From positions 1 to 12,626 of the forward strand of contig JAGXNZ010000277.1 of assembly GCA_019894655.1 (NCBI GenBank): a DNA stretch of 12,626 bases. The letters run 5' to 3'. Origin of the DNA: Promethearchaeota archaeon (GTDB taxonomy: Archaea > Asgardarchaeota > Lokiarchaeia > Sigynarchaeales > SOKP01). This document shows positions 1-5,296 of this stretch, one piece after another (within the stretch, counting starts at the first letter, position 1; each line of letters begins with the position of its first letter). Under the pieces are notes generated by a model. The model did not search any database. It had not been told where the DNA came from and saw only the letters and a list, made by a program, of their open reading frames with translations. The position numbers and the translations under genes were made by a program.

Positions 1-1
1 A

Positions 2-75
2 TGGGAAAGGGGGGCTTCGAACCCCCGACCTCACGGTTATCAGCCGTGCGCTATACCAGGCTAAGCCACTCTCCC
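2..75 (-). tRNA. tRNA-Ile (anticodon GAT)
   Basis: The minus strand folds as a complete 74-nt cloverleaf. The acceptor stem is GGGAGAG with CTTTCCC (one G-U pair), the anticodon stem CACGG with CCGTG, and the T stem GGGGG with CCCCC around a TTCGAAG loop. The anticodon loop CTGATAA gives anticodon GAT, which decodes Ile AUC/AUU codons. The discriminator base is A at position 2, and the next base is T, so CCA is not encoded and must be added enzymatically, as is common in archaea. There is no intron. The D stem is short (GCT/AGC), and the D loop carries the usual GG. The gene is read leftward, diverging from the orphan gene at 231. Confidence 0.96.
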
Positions 76-107
76 GGTAAAAAACCTATAGTTCCAATGA
101 CTTCCTC

Positions 108-122
108 AAATATTTTAAAAAG
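108..122 (-). promoter_or_regulatory. TATA box of tRNA-Ile
   Basis: On the minus strand the stretch CTTTTTAAAATATTT lies about 40 nt upstream of the mature tRNA 5' end. An archaeal TATA box centred near 115 would start transcription near 89, giving a leader of about 14 nt for RNase P to remove. The assignment rests on position and composition only; the region is AT-rich. Confidence 0.45.
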
Positions 123-230
123 AAGTTTTTAATATCTACTTAAATATTATTTATTTAAAAAAATTTTGTGTTCTTAAGCCGTAAATTTTAATAGAATAAA
201 GAGAATATTTTTTTAAAAGATAGTTAAAAA

Positions 231-671
231 GTGAACAAATTGCCTAAAATATTAAATTATTCAATTATTGGTTTAGAAGATTATCTTATTAGTTTTGAAA
301 ATTATTGTTCCCCTTGCGAAATTCAAAAATTTTGTAAATACGGCAGAGATGAACCTTTTACGATAGCGATTAATTGTAGCGATTTGAATAGAGCAAAAGA
401 AAAAATTAAATTTGATCAGCTCCAAAAATTGCAAAAAAAAGAAGATGTCTCTGTAACCTATGAAGAATTAGTAAAAAAAGTGAAAATAAACATTCAGAAT
501 ATATTTAGCCAGATATGGAAGGATAAAGTTAAAACACGAAAAGAAGAAATAAGATGTTTAAATTCAAAAAAAATAGATTCTATGCTGGTTTCTCAGCAGG
601 GACAGAACTGGTGGCAAGATTTTAACATTACTATAAAGGTAATAAACCATGAATGCGAAAAAATACTTTAA
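231..671 (+). CDS. Orphan protein with four-cysteine cluster
   Basis: This 146-residue protein starts at GTG 231. I do not recognise its family. Residues 26-49 hold four cysteines spaced C-x2-C-x5-C-x13-C (C26, C29, C35, C49), which could bind zinc or an Fe-S cluster. The middle (about 55-110) is lysine- and glutamate-rich and probably helical, and the C-terminal part contains an NWW motif. There is no signal peptide or membrane segment. No clear Shine-Dalgarno sequence precedes the start; an AT-rich stretch near 183-219 could hold a TATA box, so a nearly leaderless transcript is possible. It stands alone: the tRNA gene diverges from it and tfb lies 224 bp downstream. It is probably a real gene, since the frame is open for its whole length and codon use resembles its neighbours. 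Function unknown. Confidence 0.6.
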   Translation: MNKLPKILNYSIIGLEDYLISFENYCSPCEIQKFCKYGRDEPFTIAINCSDLNRAKEKIKFDQLQKLQKKEDVSVTYEELVKKVKINIQNIFSQIWKDKVKTRKEEIRCLNSKKIDSMLVSQQGQNWWQDFNITIKVINHECEKIL

Positions 672-729
672 CCTCTTATTTACAACATATTTAACATTTA
701 TGTTTTAGGAACTCGCGGATAGTATATAG

Positions 730-752
730 TTTTGATCAAAAGATTTATATAT
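730..752 (+). promoter_or_regulatory. tfb promoter with adjacent palindrome
   Basis: The best TATA box in the 672-895 spacer is TTTATATAT at 744-752, with a purine-rich AAAAGA just upstream that could act as the TFB-recognition element. The perfect 12-bp palindrome TTTTGATCAAAA (730-741) abuts it. Initiation near 775 would leave a leader of about 120 nt before the GTG of tfb. Nothing else recognisable lies in the spacer. In AT-rich DNA a 12-bp palindrome can arise by chance, so an operator role is only suggested by its position. Confidence 0.4.
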
Positions 753-895
753 CCAAGTTACATATAATTATTTTGCATTCAAGTAATAAATCAATTTTCA
801 GTCACACGAATAAAGATTTAATACAGTTTTCAGATAGTTTATGCGGGAAATAGTTTAGTTTTGCAAATTTTAAGTTCAAAAAAGAGGTTTTTAAA

Positions 896-1783
896 GTGAT
901 AATAAAATCAGATATTAGTAACTTATCAAATTTGTGTCCAGAATGTGAAGGTAAGACAATTTCAATTCATGAAAAAGGAGAAATTGTATGTCGTCAATGT
1001 GGTTTAGTTGTAAGTGAAAGGTTATTAGACATATCCCATAGTGGTAAGCGAGCATTCACAAAACAAGAGAAAGAAAGAAGGGAAAGTACGGGATCCCCTA
1101 TTTCAATTCTATTACCTGATATGGGGTTAAGTACTATTATTGACAAAAATAATATAAGAAGTCCTGATTTAAAAAGAGCTGCAAAATGGAATTCTCGCAT
1201 GACATGGGATAAAAGAAACATGTTAATTGCCACTACTGAACTAAAAAGAATCGCTAGCAATTTAAATTTGCCCAACCATATAAAAAAAGCAGCTATTAAA
1301 TTATATATTGAAGCGTTTAAGAAAAAATTACTCCGTGGTAGATCAATCAATGGTATGGTTGCTGCTTGCTTGTATTTTGCTTGTAGAGAACGAAAAATCC
1401 CAAGAACACTTCAAGAAATATTAGATCAAACTTCCGTTAATGCAAAAAATGTTAGGAGATGTTATAGAACACTAATTAGAGAATTAAATTTGAAGGCACC
1501 CTCCACTAATCCTATTTCTCTCATTCCCAGATTTGTAGCAGAATTGGGATTAGACGCTGAAACTGAACAAGTTACGATCAAGATTTTACAATCTTTTGTT
1601 TCAAAATATTCAACAAGTGGTAAAGATCCAAAAGGATTGTGCGCAGGAGCATTATATTTAGTATGTAAAAAGAGAGATAAAAGGATTTCTCAAAAAGATA
1701 TTGCAAATGTAGTAGGAGTAACAGAAGTTACTTTACGTTCTAGGTACAAAGAATTGAGTGATAAATTAAGTGTTGAAATATAA
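896..1783 (+). CDS. tfb: Transcription initiation factor B (TFB/TFIIB)
   Basis: TFB is the archaeal TFIIB homologue. It binds the TBP-TATA complex and the BRE, and it recruits and positions RNA polymerase. The N-terminal zinc ribbon has C14-x2-C17 and C32-x2-C35. The B-reader/linker region follows at about 40-85, with the family pattern GSP...D.GL.T.I. Two cyclin-like repeats occupy roughly 105-195 and 205-290; the second ends in the BRE-binding helix-turn-helix (ISQKDIANVVGVTEVTLRSR). At 295 residues it has the usual TFB length and looks intact. The start is GTG 896, supported by GAGGT at 884-888 seven bases upstream. The gene has its own promoter and ends 7 bp from the convergent gene at 1791. 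Whether the genome has further TFB paralogues cannot be seen here. Confidence 0.97.
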   Translation: MIIKSDISNLSNLCPECEGKTISIHEKGEIVCRQCGLVVSERLLDISHSGKRAFTKQEKERRESTGSPISILLPDMGLSTIIDKNNIRSPDLKRAAKWNSRMTWDKRNMLIATTELKRIASNLNLPNHIKKAAIKLYIEAFKKKLLRGRSINGMVAACLYFACRERKIPRTLQEILDQTSVNAKNVRRCYRTLIRELNLKAPSTNPISLIPRFVAELGLDAETEQVTIKILQSFVSKYSTSGKDPKGLCAGALYLVCKKRDKRISQKDIANVVGVTEVTLRSRYKELSDKLSVEI

Positions 1784-1790
1784 TTTTTTA

Positions 1791-2372
1791 TTATTTTTCT
1801 TTTTCTAAAAGTAGTTTAACAAAGTCAGGGAGTGTTAAGAGATAACTTTGTGCATTAGGGAGTTGTTCTTTTATTTTCATGAAGAGTTGAGAATAATGTT
1901 CTGCGCGATCTTTTTGTTTTAATACCTCGTTTCTCGATTGTTCCCTTATTGGCTCAACCGGAATTCCCCGCAACACTGATCTAGCGGGAATAATCAAACC
2001 AGGAGGGACCTGACTTTTTTTTATAATGATAGAACCTTCCCCAATTGAACTTTCTTCATAAAGAAGACTCCCTTCCATAATTTGTACGTAATCTTCCATG
2101 AAGCACCCTAAAATAGTTACTCCTGATTCAATTATGCAATAACGCCCAATATTAATTGAACTTTTTTGTGATCTCGTAAACATCATTACGCCATTAAAAA
2201 CTGTTGTATACTCGCCAATATTAATTTTTGAGTTTTCAGCTCGAATTATAGAGCCAGGCCAAATAATTGCATTATCATTTATGGTAACCTCGCCAATTAA
2301 AGTTGCTAATGGAGATACATAACAATTATCACTAATATTAGGGCTTTTTCCATTATACTCAAGGATTACCAT
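1791..2372 (-). CDS. Gamma-carbonic-anhydrase-like beta-helix protein, metal ligands absent
   Basis: A 193-residue protein whose first ~135 residues show the hexapeptide repeats of a left-handed beta-helix (for example VTINDNAIIWPGSIIR and INIGRYCIIESGVTILGC). A helical C-terminal tail of about 55 residues follows. The order IWPGSIIR, NG, ILGC, GEGSII, VPPG matches the gamma-CA/YrdA family. The three zinc-binding histidines of that family are not present: the aligned positions are F65, S83 and L88, and the only histidine in the protein is in the C-terminal tail. Carbonic anhydrase activity is therefore unlikely; a structural or scaffolding role, or binding of another ligand, is possible. The start is ATG 2372, with a weak GATGA upstream. 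It lies 149 bp downstream of the NIF3-like gene on the same strand, and may be expressed separately. Confidence 0.85.
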   Translation of the reverse strand: MVILEYNGKSPNISDNCYVSPLATLIGEVTINDNAIIWPGSIIRAENSKINIGEYTTVFNGVMMFTRSQKSSINIGRYCIIESGVTILGCFMEDYVQIMEGSLLYEESSIGEGSIIIKKSQVPPGLIIPARSVLRGIPVEPIREQSRNEVLKQKDRAEHYSQLFMKIKEQLPNAQSYLLTLPDFVKLLLEKEK

Positions 2373-2423
2373 TGTTTTTCATCTTATTTTTATTATTTAA
2401 ACTGAAAAATAGGTAAAATTCAA

Positions 2424-2447
2424 ACCATTTAAATTTAATTAAATTAT
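2424..2447 (-). promoter_or_regulatory. Possible TATA region for the beta-helix gene
   Basis: The minus strand reads AATTTAATTAAATTTAAATGG here, about 55-75 nt upstream of the ATG at 2372. It is the most TATA-like stretch in the 149-bp spacer. The spacer also holds a short hairpin GATTC-ATTA-GAATC (2503-2516) just after the NIF3-like stop codon. Both signals are weak. Confidence 0.25.
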
Positions 2448-2521
2448 CAAGTTGAATAATTCCTTTTCTTATTATTGAAATTCTACGACTTCATGAATTC
2501 CTGATTCATTAGAATCTCAAA

Positions 2522-3337
2522 TTAATGAAAAATATTTATTGGATCTCCTGATTCAAAGAAATAAAAATCTGCATGAGGAAACTCTAAACTGAGAAAATTA
2601 CGCATTTTTTTCAAGGCAATAGCGTTACAGTTATAAAGAGATATTCCTATTAGATTTAAACGAGATTCTTTAGCATAACTAGCAATTTGATTATTAAAGT
2701 AACCAGAAATGTAACAATCACACCCCCTTTTTAATGCTTTTCTAAGATAATTTACATTTATTTTATCTTCTCCAACAATGCAAATTTTCTTAACTTCTGA
2801 ATTTAATTCACCTACGAATAAAACTTCTTCAACCTCCAGATTAGATTTAATCCTTTTAAGTAAATCATTTAAAGTTATAATTTTATGGTTCTCTGAATAA
2901 GAATTAGGAACGCATATTCTACCGATAGGAATAAAATCGCCCCAATTGTTTTTAACATTGAGTGTTTGATCCAATTTTAAATAGAGGGATTCCATAATAG
3001 TATCCGATACACCTCCCTCAGCAGCTATAAATGTTGAGTTTAAAATAAAAATCAACAAGGGATATCTAGAAAGTAAATTTAACTTATTTATTAATAACTG
3101 GTTAAAATGAGTTATAGGGTTATTATTAAAGCCGTTGAGAGAAATTATGAGATTAATTTTATTCTTTATAGCATAATGAATTGATTCTAAGCTTAAATCA
3201 ACCGTAAACAATATTTTTTTAATATACTTCTTATTGTTGACCTGTCCGTAAAATAATCCATAATATTCAGAATCAATTCTATAACTTTTAGGAGATAATT
3301 TGGTTTCAATAATTAATTCAATCTCATCAAAAAACAT
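2522..3337 (-). CDS. NIF3/DUF34-like protein lacking metal ligands
   Basis: A 271-residue protein resembling the NIF3/DUF34 (YbgI, 'GTP cyclohydrolase I type 2-like') family. The recognisable blocks are FTVDLSLESIHYAIKNKINLIIS (about 44-66), AAEGGVSDTIMESL (105-118), CDCYISG (206-212), NLIGISLYN (228-236) and the C-terminal FPHADFYFFESGDP (253-266). These match the family's D-x-T/S-x-E...LIVSHH, DAA.GGVND, D.YITGE, LIDAGHYATE and EFP...E.FDSGDP blocks in order. The dinuclear metal ligands are replaced: the SHH block reads S66-L67-N68, the DAA aspartate is I104, the GHYATE histidine is L234 and the glutamate N238. I infer a pseudoenzyme or a binding protein. The start is ATG 3337, with GGGGG at 3349-3353 as a loosely placed Shine-Dalgarno. 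It diverges from the HIT gene across 132 bp. Confidence 0.75.
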   Translation of the reverse strand: MFFDEIELIIETKLSPKSYRIDSEYYGLFYGQVNNKKYIKKILFTVDLSLESIHYAIKNKINLIISLNGFNNNPITHFNQLLINKLNLLSRYPLLIFILNSTFIAAEGGVSDTIMESLYLKLDQTLNVKNNWGDFIPIGRICVPNSYSENHKIITLNDLLKRIKSNLEVEEVLFVGELNSEVKKICIVGEDKINVNYLRKALKRGCDCYISGYFNNQIASYAKESRLNLIGISLYNCNAIALKKMRNFLSLEFPHADFYFFESGDPINIFH

Positions 3338-3388
3338 TCAAATCATAACCCCCTTAATAATCTTGTAGATTTAAACAAACTAAAAAAA

Positions 3389-3417
3389 TTAAAAGGCTGT
3401 GAAGGTTTTTTAAAGTT
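3389..3417 (+). promoter_or_regulatory. Probable promoter of HIT gene
   Basis: AT-rich TATA candidates TTAAAAGGCT (3389-3398) and TTTTTTAAAG (about 3406-3415) lie 55-80 nt before the TTG start. The first string recurs exactly at 3908-3917 in front of the pilin gene, so the two plus-strand genes may share a promoter type. A third AT-rich stretch at 3432-3446 is closer but would place the start site at the TTG codon, which does not suit the Shine-Dalgarno seen there. Confidence 0.3.
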
Positions 3418-3469
3418 TATTATTTTTAATTATTATTAATATAATTATGGTAAGTGTGGTGAGTTATTA

Positions 3470-3886
3470 TTGAGTAACGATGATTGCATATTTTGTAAAA
3501 TAGTTGAAAAAGAAATTCCTTCAAAAATTCTATATGAAAATAATGAAACGATAGCATTTCTAGATATTTTTCCAATATCTCAGGGTCATACGATTGCTGT
3601 TCCTAAAAGGCATTATACTAACTTGGAAACCATCCCGATAAATCTCTTATATAAGATTATGGAGACTGTCAAAATTACATCTAATTTGATCTATAAAAAT
3701 CTAAATATTGATGGATACAACATATTGCAAAATAATTATAAGGCTGCTGGCCAAGTAATTAATCATTTTCATATTCATATAATTCCCAGAAGTAATGCAG
3801 ATGGAAAGTTCAAATTATTAATCCCTAGAGAACAAGCAACGGAAGAAGAACTCAATCAAACACTGAAAATTATTAAGGATTCATAA
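3470..3886 (+). CDS. HIT-family hydrolase (HINT-like)
   Basis: A 138-residue histidine-triad protein, a complete single-domain member at the usual length. The triad H99-F-H101-I-H103 is followed by IIPR; the middle histidine is the expected nucleophile acting on the alpha-phosphate of nucleotide substrates such as AMP-lysine or AMP-NH2. The N-terminal CIFCKI (C6, C9) and the histidine in PKRHY (H48), with the first triad histidine, fit the structural zinc site found in many prokaryotic HINT proteins. Cytoplasmic, no membrane segment. The start is TTG 3470, chosen because the frame gives the typical S-x-D-x-C-I-F-C opening and GGTGA (3459-3463) lies just upstream. It has no evident operon partner. 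The exact substrate cannot be told from sequence; aminoacyl-AMP clearance is one possibility. Confidence 0.95.
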   Translation: MSNDDCIFCKIVEKEIPSKILYENNETIAFLDIFPISQGHTIAVPKRHYTNLETIPINLLYKIMETVKITSNLIYKNLNIDGYNILQNNYKAAGQVINHFHIHIIPRSNADGKFKLLIPREQATEEELNQTLKIIKDS

Positions 3887-3905
3887 TATTAAGCTTTTTA
3901 GTTTA

Positions 3906-3917
3906 GTTTAAAAGGCT
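3906..3917 (+). promoter_or_regulatory. Probable TATA box of pilin gene
   Basis: GTTTAAAAGGCT lies about 40 nt upstream of the pilin start. Initiation 25-27 nt downstream would leave a leader of about 15-20 nt, which fits the absence of a Shine-Dalgarno sequence there. It contains TTAAAAGGCT, also seen before the HIT gene. Confidence 0.4.
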
Positions 3918-3954
3918 ATTTTTCTAATGTAATGCAAATAAGATTTTTTTGAGT

Positions 3955-4182
3955 ATGAAGAAGAAGGAATTTATTAAACAAAAAAAGAACAATATTCTAA
4001 ACAAAATTAAAGATTTCTTCTCAGACGAGTATGGTGGCAATCTAATAGAATATGCTCTATTAATTGGATTAGCTTTGTTTATTTTCTTTATAATTGTCGG
4101 AGTTATGACATCTTTACTAGACTGGCCTTTAGATTTAGCAAATAATTTTTGGGAAGACTTTGGTGCGATAGTAAAAAGGTAA
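3955..4182 (+). CDS. Flp/Fap-type (type IVb) prepilin
   Basis: A small prepilin of 75 residues from ATG 3955, or 77 from an in-frame TTG at 3949. A lysine-rich leader of about 27 residues ends in SDEYGG. The hydrophobic segment LIEYALLIGLALFIFFIIVG follows, then a short polar tail with two tryptophans. Cleavage between the two glycines places Glu at +5 and Tyr at +6 of the mature protein, the hallmark of Flp pilins (G|xxxxEY). Such pilins are processed by a type IV prepilin peptidase, anchored by the hydrophobic helix and assembled by a secretion ATPase with a TadC/ArlJ-like membrane protein. No assembly gene lies within the window, so this gene is solitary. ATG is preferred because neither start has a Shine-Dalgarno. 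A run of seven T follows the stop codon immediately. Confidence 0.8.
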   Translation: MKKKEFIKQKKNNILNKIKDFFSDEYGGNLIEYALLIGLALFIFFIIVGVMTSLLDWPLDLANNFWEDFGAIVKR

Positions 4183-4189
4183 TTTTTTT
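4183..4189 (+). terminator. Poly-T terminator after pilin gene
   Basis: Seven T residues follow directly on the TAA stop of the pilin gene, the usual archaeal intrinsic termination signal. No hairpin is needed or seen. It supports the pilin being a single-gene unit. Confidence 0.5.
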
Positions 4190-4243
4190 AGATCATGAAG
4201 TTTAAGTTTTAAAATGTGTAAACTAAAGAAGAAAGGATAGATT

Positions 4244-4618
4244 TTATTCTAGATCTTTTATAACAAGGTTTTCTATAATCTTAATCTTATATTTTTCTGT
4301 CCATATATGAATATTTTTCAAAACTAACTTTTTATCAACTTGAAGATAATTTGTAAAATCATCAAAAGGTATTTTATTTGCTCCTTTAAATAAATTCTTT
4401 ATCCTTTCGTTAATTATTGCTTCATCAGGTGGGAATAATTCTCTTTTTTTTGCTTTCATTTTTTCAATAACATCATCAAATTGACCGTAATCAAAAAAAT
4501 GATCCACAATTCTGCTAATAACAGAAGCAGGAGTACTACCAAAAACTCCTACTAATTCTTTTACTTGATTCATACTAATTGGACTTAAAGTTACCGTTGT
4601 TCTTGTAGTTTCAGTCAT
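4244..4618 (-). CDS. Ribbon-helix-helix regulator with C-terminal extension
   Basis: A 124-residue protein. Residues 1-45 fit a ribbon-helix-helix (CopG/MetJ-type) DNA-binding unit: a basic strand RTTVTLS, a helix around 14-25, a turn at GSTPASV, and a second helix SRIVDHFFDYG. These proteins bind palindromic DNA as dimers through the strand. A charged linker (KMKAKKRELFPPDE) is followed by a helical C-terminal domain (about 85-124: IPFDDFTNYLQVDKKLVLKNI...) that resembles a small helix-turn-helix or effector module; I do not recognise its family. There is no Shine-Dalgarno upstream of the ATG, and a TATA-like box about 35 nt upstream suggests a nearly leaderless message. It diverges from the winged-helix gene at 4837 across a 218-bp spacer with inverted and direct repeats, which suggests auto- or cross-regulation. 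Confidence 0.7.
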   Translation of the reverse strand: MTETTRTTVTLSPISMNQVKELVGVFGSTPASVISRIVDHFFDYGQFDDVIEKMKAKKRELFPPDEAIINERIKNLFKGANKIPFDDFTNYLQVDKKLVLKNIHIWTEKYKIKIIENLVIKDLE

Positions 4619-4635
4619 ATTAATGTTTGCTTAGC

Positions 4636-4656
4636 TTTGTTTCACAAATATAAAAT
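4636..4656 (-). promoter_or_regulatory. Promoter/operator of RHH gene
   Basis: On the minus strand TTTTATATTT (about 4647-4656) sits some 35 nt from the ATG at 4618, right for a leaderless or short-leader transcript. Between it and the ATG is the small palindrome TTTGT-TTC-ACAAA (4636-4648), a plausible site for the gene's own product. Position is the only support. Confidence 0.35.
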
Positions 4657-4677
4657 AATTTTGTCGTTTTTAAGTTT

Positions 4678-4712
4678 ATGCTTATTGATGATAATAATGC
4701 ATAAATAAGCAT
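4678..4712 (+). repeat. 9-bp perfect inverted repeat in regulator spacer
   Basis: ATGCTTATT (4678-4686) and AATAAGCAT (4704-4712) are perfect inverted arms 17 bp apart, lying just upstream of the TATA box at 4713-4724. The spacer between the arms holds a further GCATAA half-site (4699-4704), matching TTATGC at 4676-4681. Arm centres are about 26 bp apart, so they lie on roughly the same DNA face. It could be a regulator site for either divergent gene. Confidence 0.5.
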
Positions 4713-4724
4713 CTTTATATAAAA
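4713..4724 (+). promoter_or_regulatory. TATA box of winged-helix gene
   Basis: CTTTATATAAAA is the clearest TATA box in the spacer; its core TTTATATAAA is itself palindromic. Initiation near 4745 would give a leader of about 90 nt containing the CTCATAAGTTAAAA element, the TGTCGAAAAA direct repeats and a strong Shine-Dalgarno. A second AT-rich candidate, AATATATTATAG, lies at about 4736-4747. Confidence 0.5.
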
Positions 4725-4759
4725 CTCGGTACTACAATATATTATAGCAACACGCACTG

Positions 4760-4774
4760 TCTCATAAGTTAAAA
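4760..4774 (+). repeat. Repeated leader element, copy 1
   Basis: The 15-mer TCTCATAAGTTAAAA in the predicted leader of the winged-helix gene recurs exactly at 5280-5294, downstream of the same gene. In both places it is followed, after a variable stretch, by AAAAAAAGGAG (4817-4827 and 5308-5318). The two loci therefore look like copies of one leader. Confidence 0.6.
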
Positions 4775-4795
4775 TGTCGAAAAATTGTCGAAAAA
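4775..4795 (+). repeat. Tandem TGTCGAAAAA direct repeat
   Basis: TGTCGAAAAA occurs at 4775-4784 and again at 4786-4795, an 11-bp period, i.e. one helical turn. It lies within the predicted leader of the winged-helix gene, 40 nt before the start codon. It may be a tandem protein-binding site acting on DNA or RNA; the period is the main argument. Confidence 0.5.
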
Positions 4796-4836
4796 ATTAA
4801 TGTAGTGGAGAAAAATAAAAAAAGGAGGAATAAATT

Positions 4837-5091
4837 ATGGTAAATAAAATAATAAATGACTATAAATTTAATTCAAAAGAGTATTTGACTCCAATTCAGA
4901 GTAATTTGATCTATAAACTACGAAACAATGGACCAGCTACCCGTAAAGATTTAGTAAAAATCCTAAATAGCCCCCGAACTACTATTTATGATAATCTATT
5001 AAAGCTACAAAAAAGAAAACTTATCGAAAAATTCACAAGAAACAATGGAATGAGAGGTAGACCGCTAGTTTTTTGGAAAGTTAAAGAATAA
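4837..5091 (+). CDS. Small winged-helix transcriptional regulator
   Basis: An 84-residue protein made almost entirely of one winged-helix domain (about 16-82). LTPIQSNLIYKLRNNG is helix 1, TRKDLVKILNSP helix 2, RTTIYDNLLKLQKRKLIEK the recognition helix, and FTRNNGMRGRPLVFWKV the wing with the GRP-x-x-FW ending common in archaeal MarR/TrmB/ArsR-type repressors. It has no ligand-binding domain, so it probably dimerises and acts as a simple local repressor or activator. Its start has the best Shine-Dalgarno in the window (AAGGAGGA, 4822-4829, spaced 7 bases), suggesting strong translation. The flanking spacers carry repeated elements that it or the divergent RHH protein might bind. A T-rich terminator follows at about 5099-5114. 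Target genes unknown. Confidence 0.85.
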   Translation: MVNKIINDYKFNSKEYLTPIQSNLIYKLRNNGPATRKDLVKILNSPRTTIYDNLLKLQKRKLIEKFTRNNGMRGRPLVFWKVKE

Positions 5092-5098
5092 ATATCTA

Positions 5099-5114
5099 TT
5101 TTCTTTTCTTTTTA
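5099..5114 (+). terminator. T-rich terminator after winged-helix gene
   Basis: TTTTCTTTTCTTTTT begins a few bases after the TAA stop. Runs of T of this kind terminate archaeal transcription without a hairpin, so the winged-helix gene is likely monocistronic. Confidence 0.45.
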
Positions 5115-5150
5115 TTGTAAGTGTATTAATAAAAAGATGATAACACCAAT

Positions 5151-5165
5151 ATTTCCACTGGAAAT
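5151..5165 (+). promoter_or_regulatory. Palindrome ATTTCCACTGGAAAT, candidate operator 1
   Basis: This is a perfect palindrome with 7-bp arms around a single central C. The core TTTCCANTGGAAA recurs at 5298-5310 with a different central base, and nowhere else that I noticed in the window. Two copies of a 12-base specific dyad within 150 bp are very unlikely by chance. A dimeric regulator site is the natural reading; the gene it would control is unclear, since the spacer lies between the winged-helix gene and the 3' end of abce1. Confidence 0.55.
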
Positions 5166-5279
5166 TTTAAAATTAATCAAATTAAAAAAGGTATGTCTAA
5201 TAAAATAAAACAAGTCCCAGTTTTAAATTATTTAGTGATATTTAAAATCTATTATTAACATTTTAATTTTGATTTTATT

Positions 5280-5294
5280 TCTCATAAGTTAAAA
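5280..5294 (+). repeat. Repeated leader element, copy 2
   Basis: This is an exact second copy of TCTCATAAGTTAAAA (first at 4760-4774). Here it is followed by the second TTTCCANTGGAAA palindrome and AAAAAAAGGAG (5308-5318), a good Shine-Dalgarno context with no open reading frame behind it: stop codons occur at once and the first ATG (5363) is followed by TAG. It looks like a leftover or relocated leader. The 5092-5352 spacer otherwise contains only a doubtful 21-codon frame (5193-5258). Confidence 0.5.
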
Positions 5295-5296
5295 CA

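Noticed and set aside
994..1350. 118-codon frame on the minus strand inside tfb
   Set aside because: It lies entirely opposite the conserved TFB coding frame and shows no family features; it is a shadow of that gene.
2503..2516. Hairpin GATTC-ATTA-GAATC after the NIF3-like gene as a terminator
   Set aside because: The stem is only five base pairs with no clear T run following in the minus direction; archaeal terminators rely on T runs.
4682..4695. TTGATGATAA and similar GATGA strings as possible box C of a C/D guide RNA
   Set aside because: There is no exact RTGATGA with paired CTGA boxes at suitable distances, here or near 5136.
5193..5258. 21-codon frame MSNKIKQVPVLNY... in the 5092-5352 spacer, with AAAAAAGGT upstream
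   Set aside because: It is too short to distinguish from chance in AT-rich DNA. Its NK..P.LNY opening faintly resembles the start of the orphan at 231, but the similarity is too short to count.
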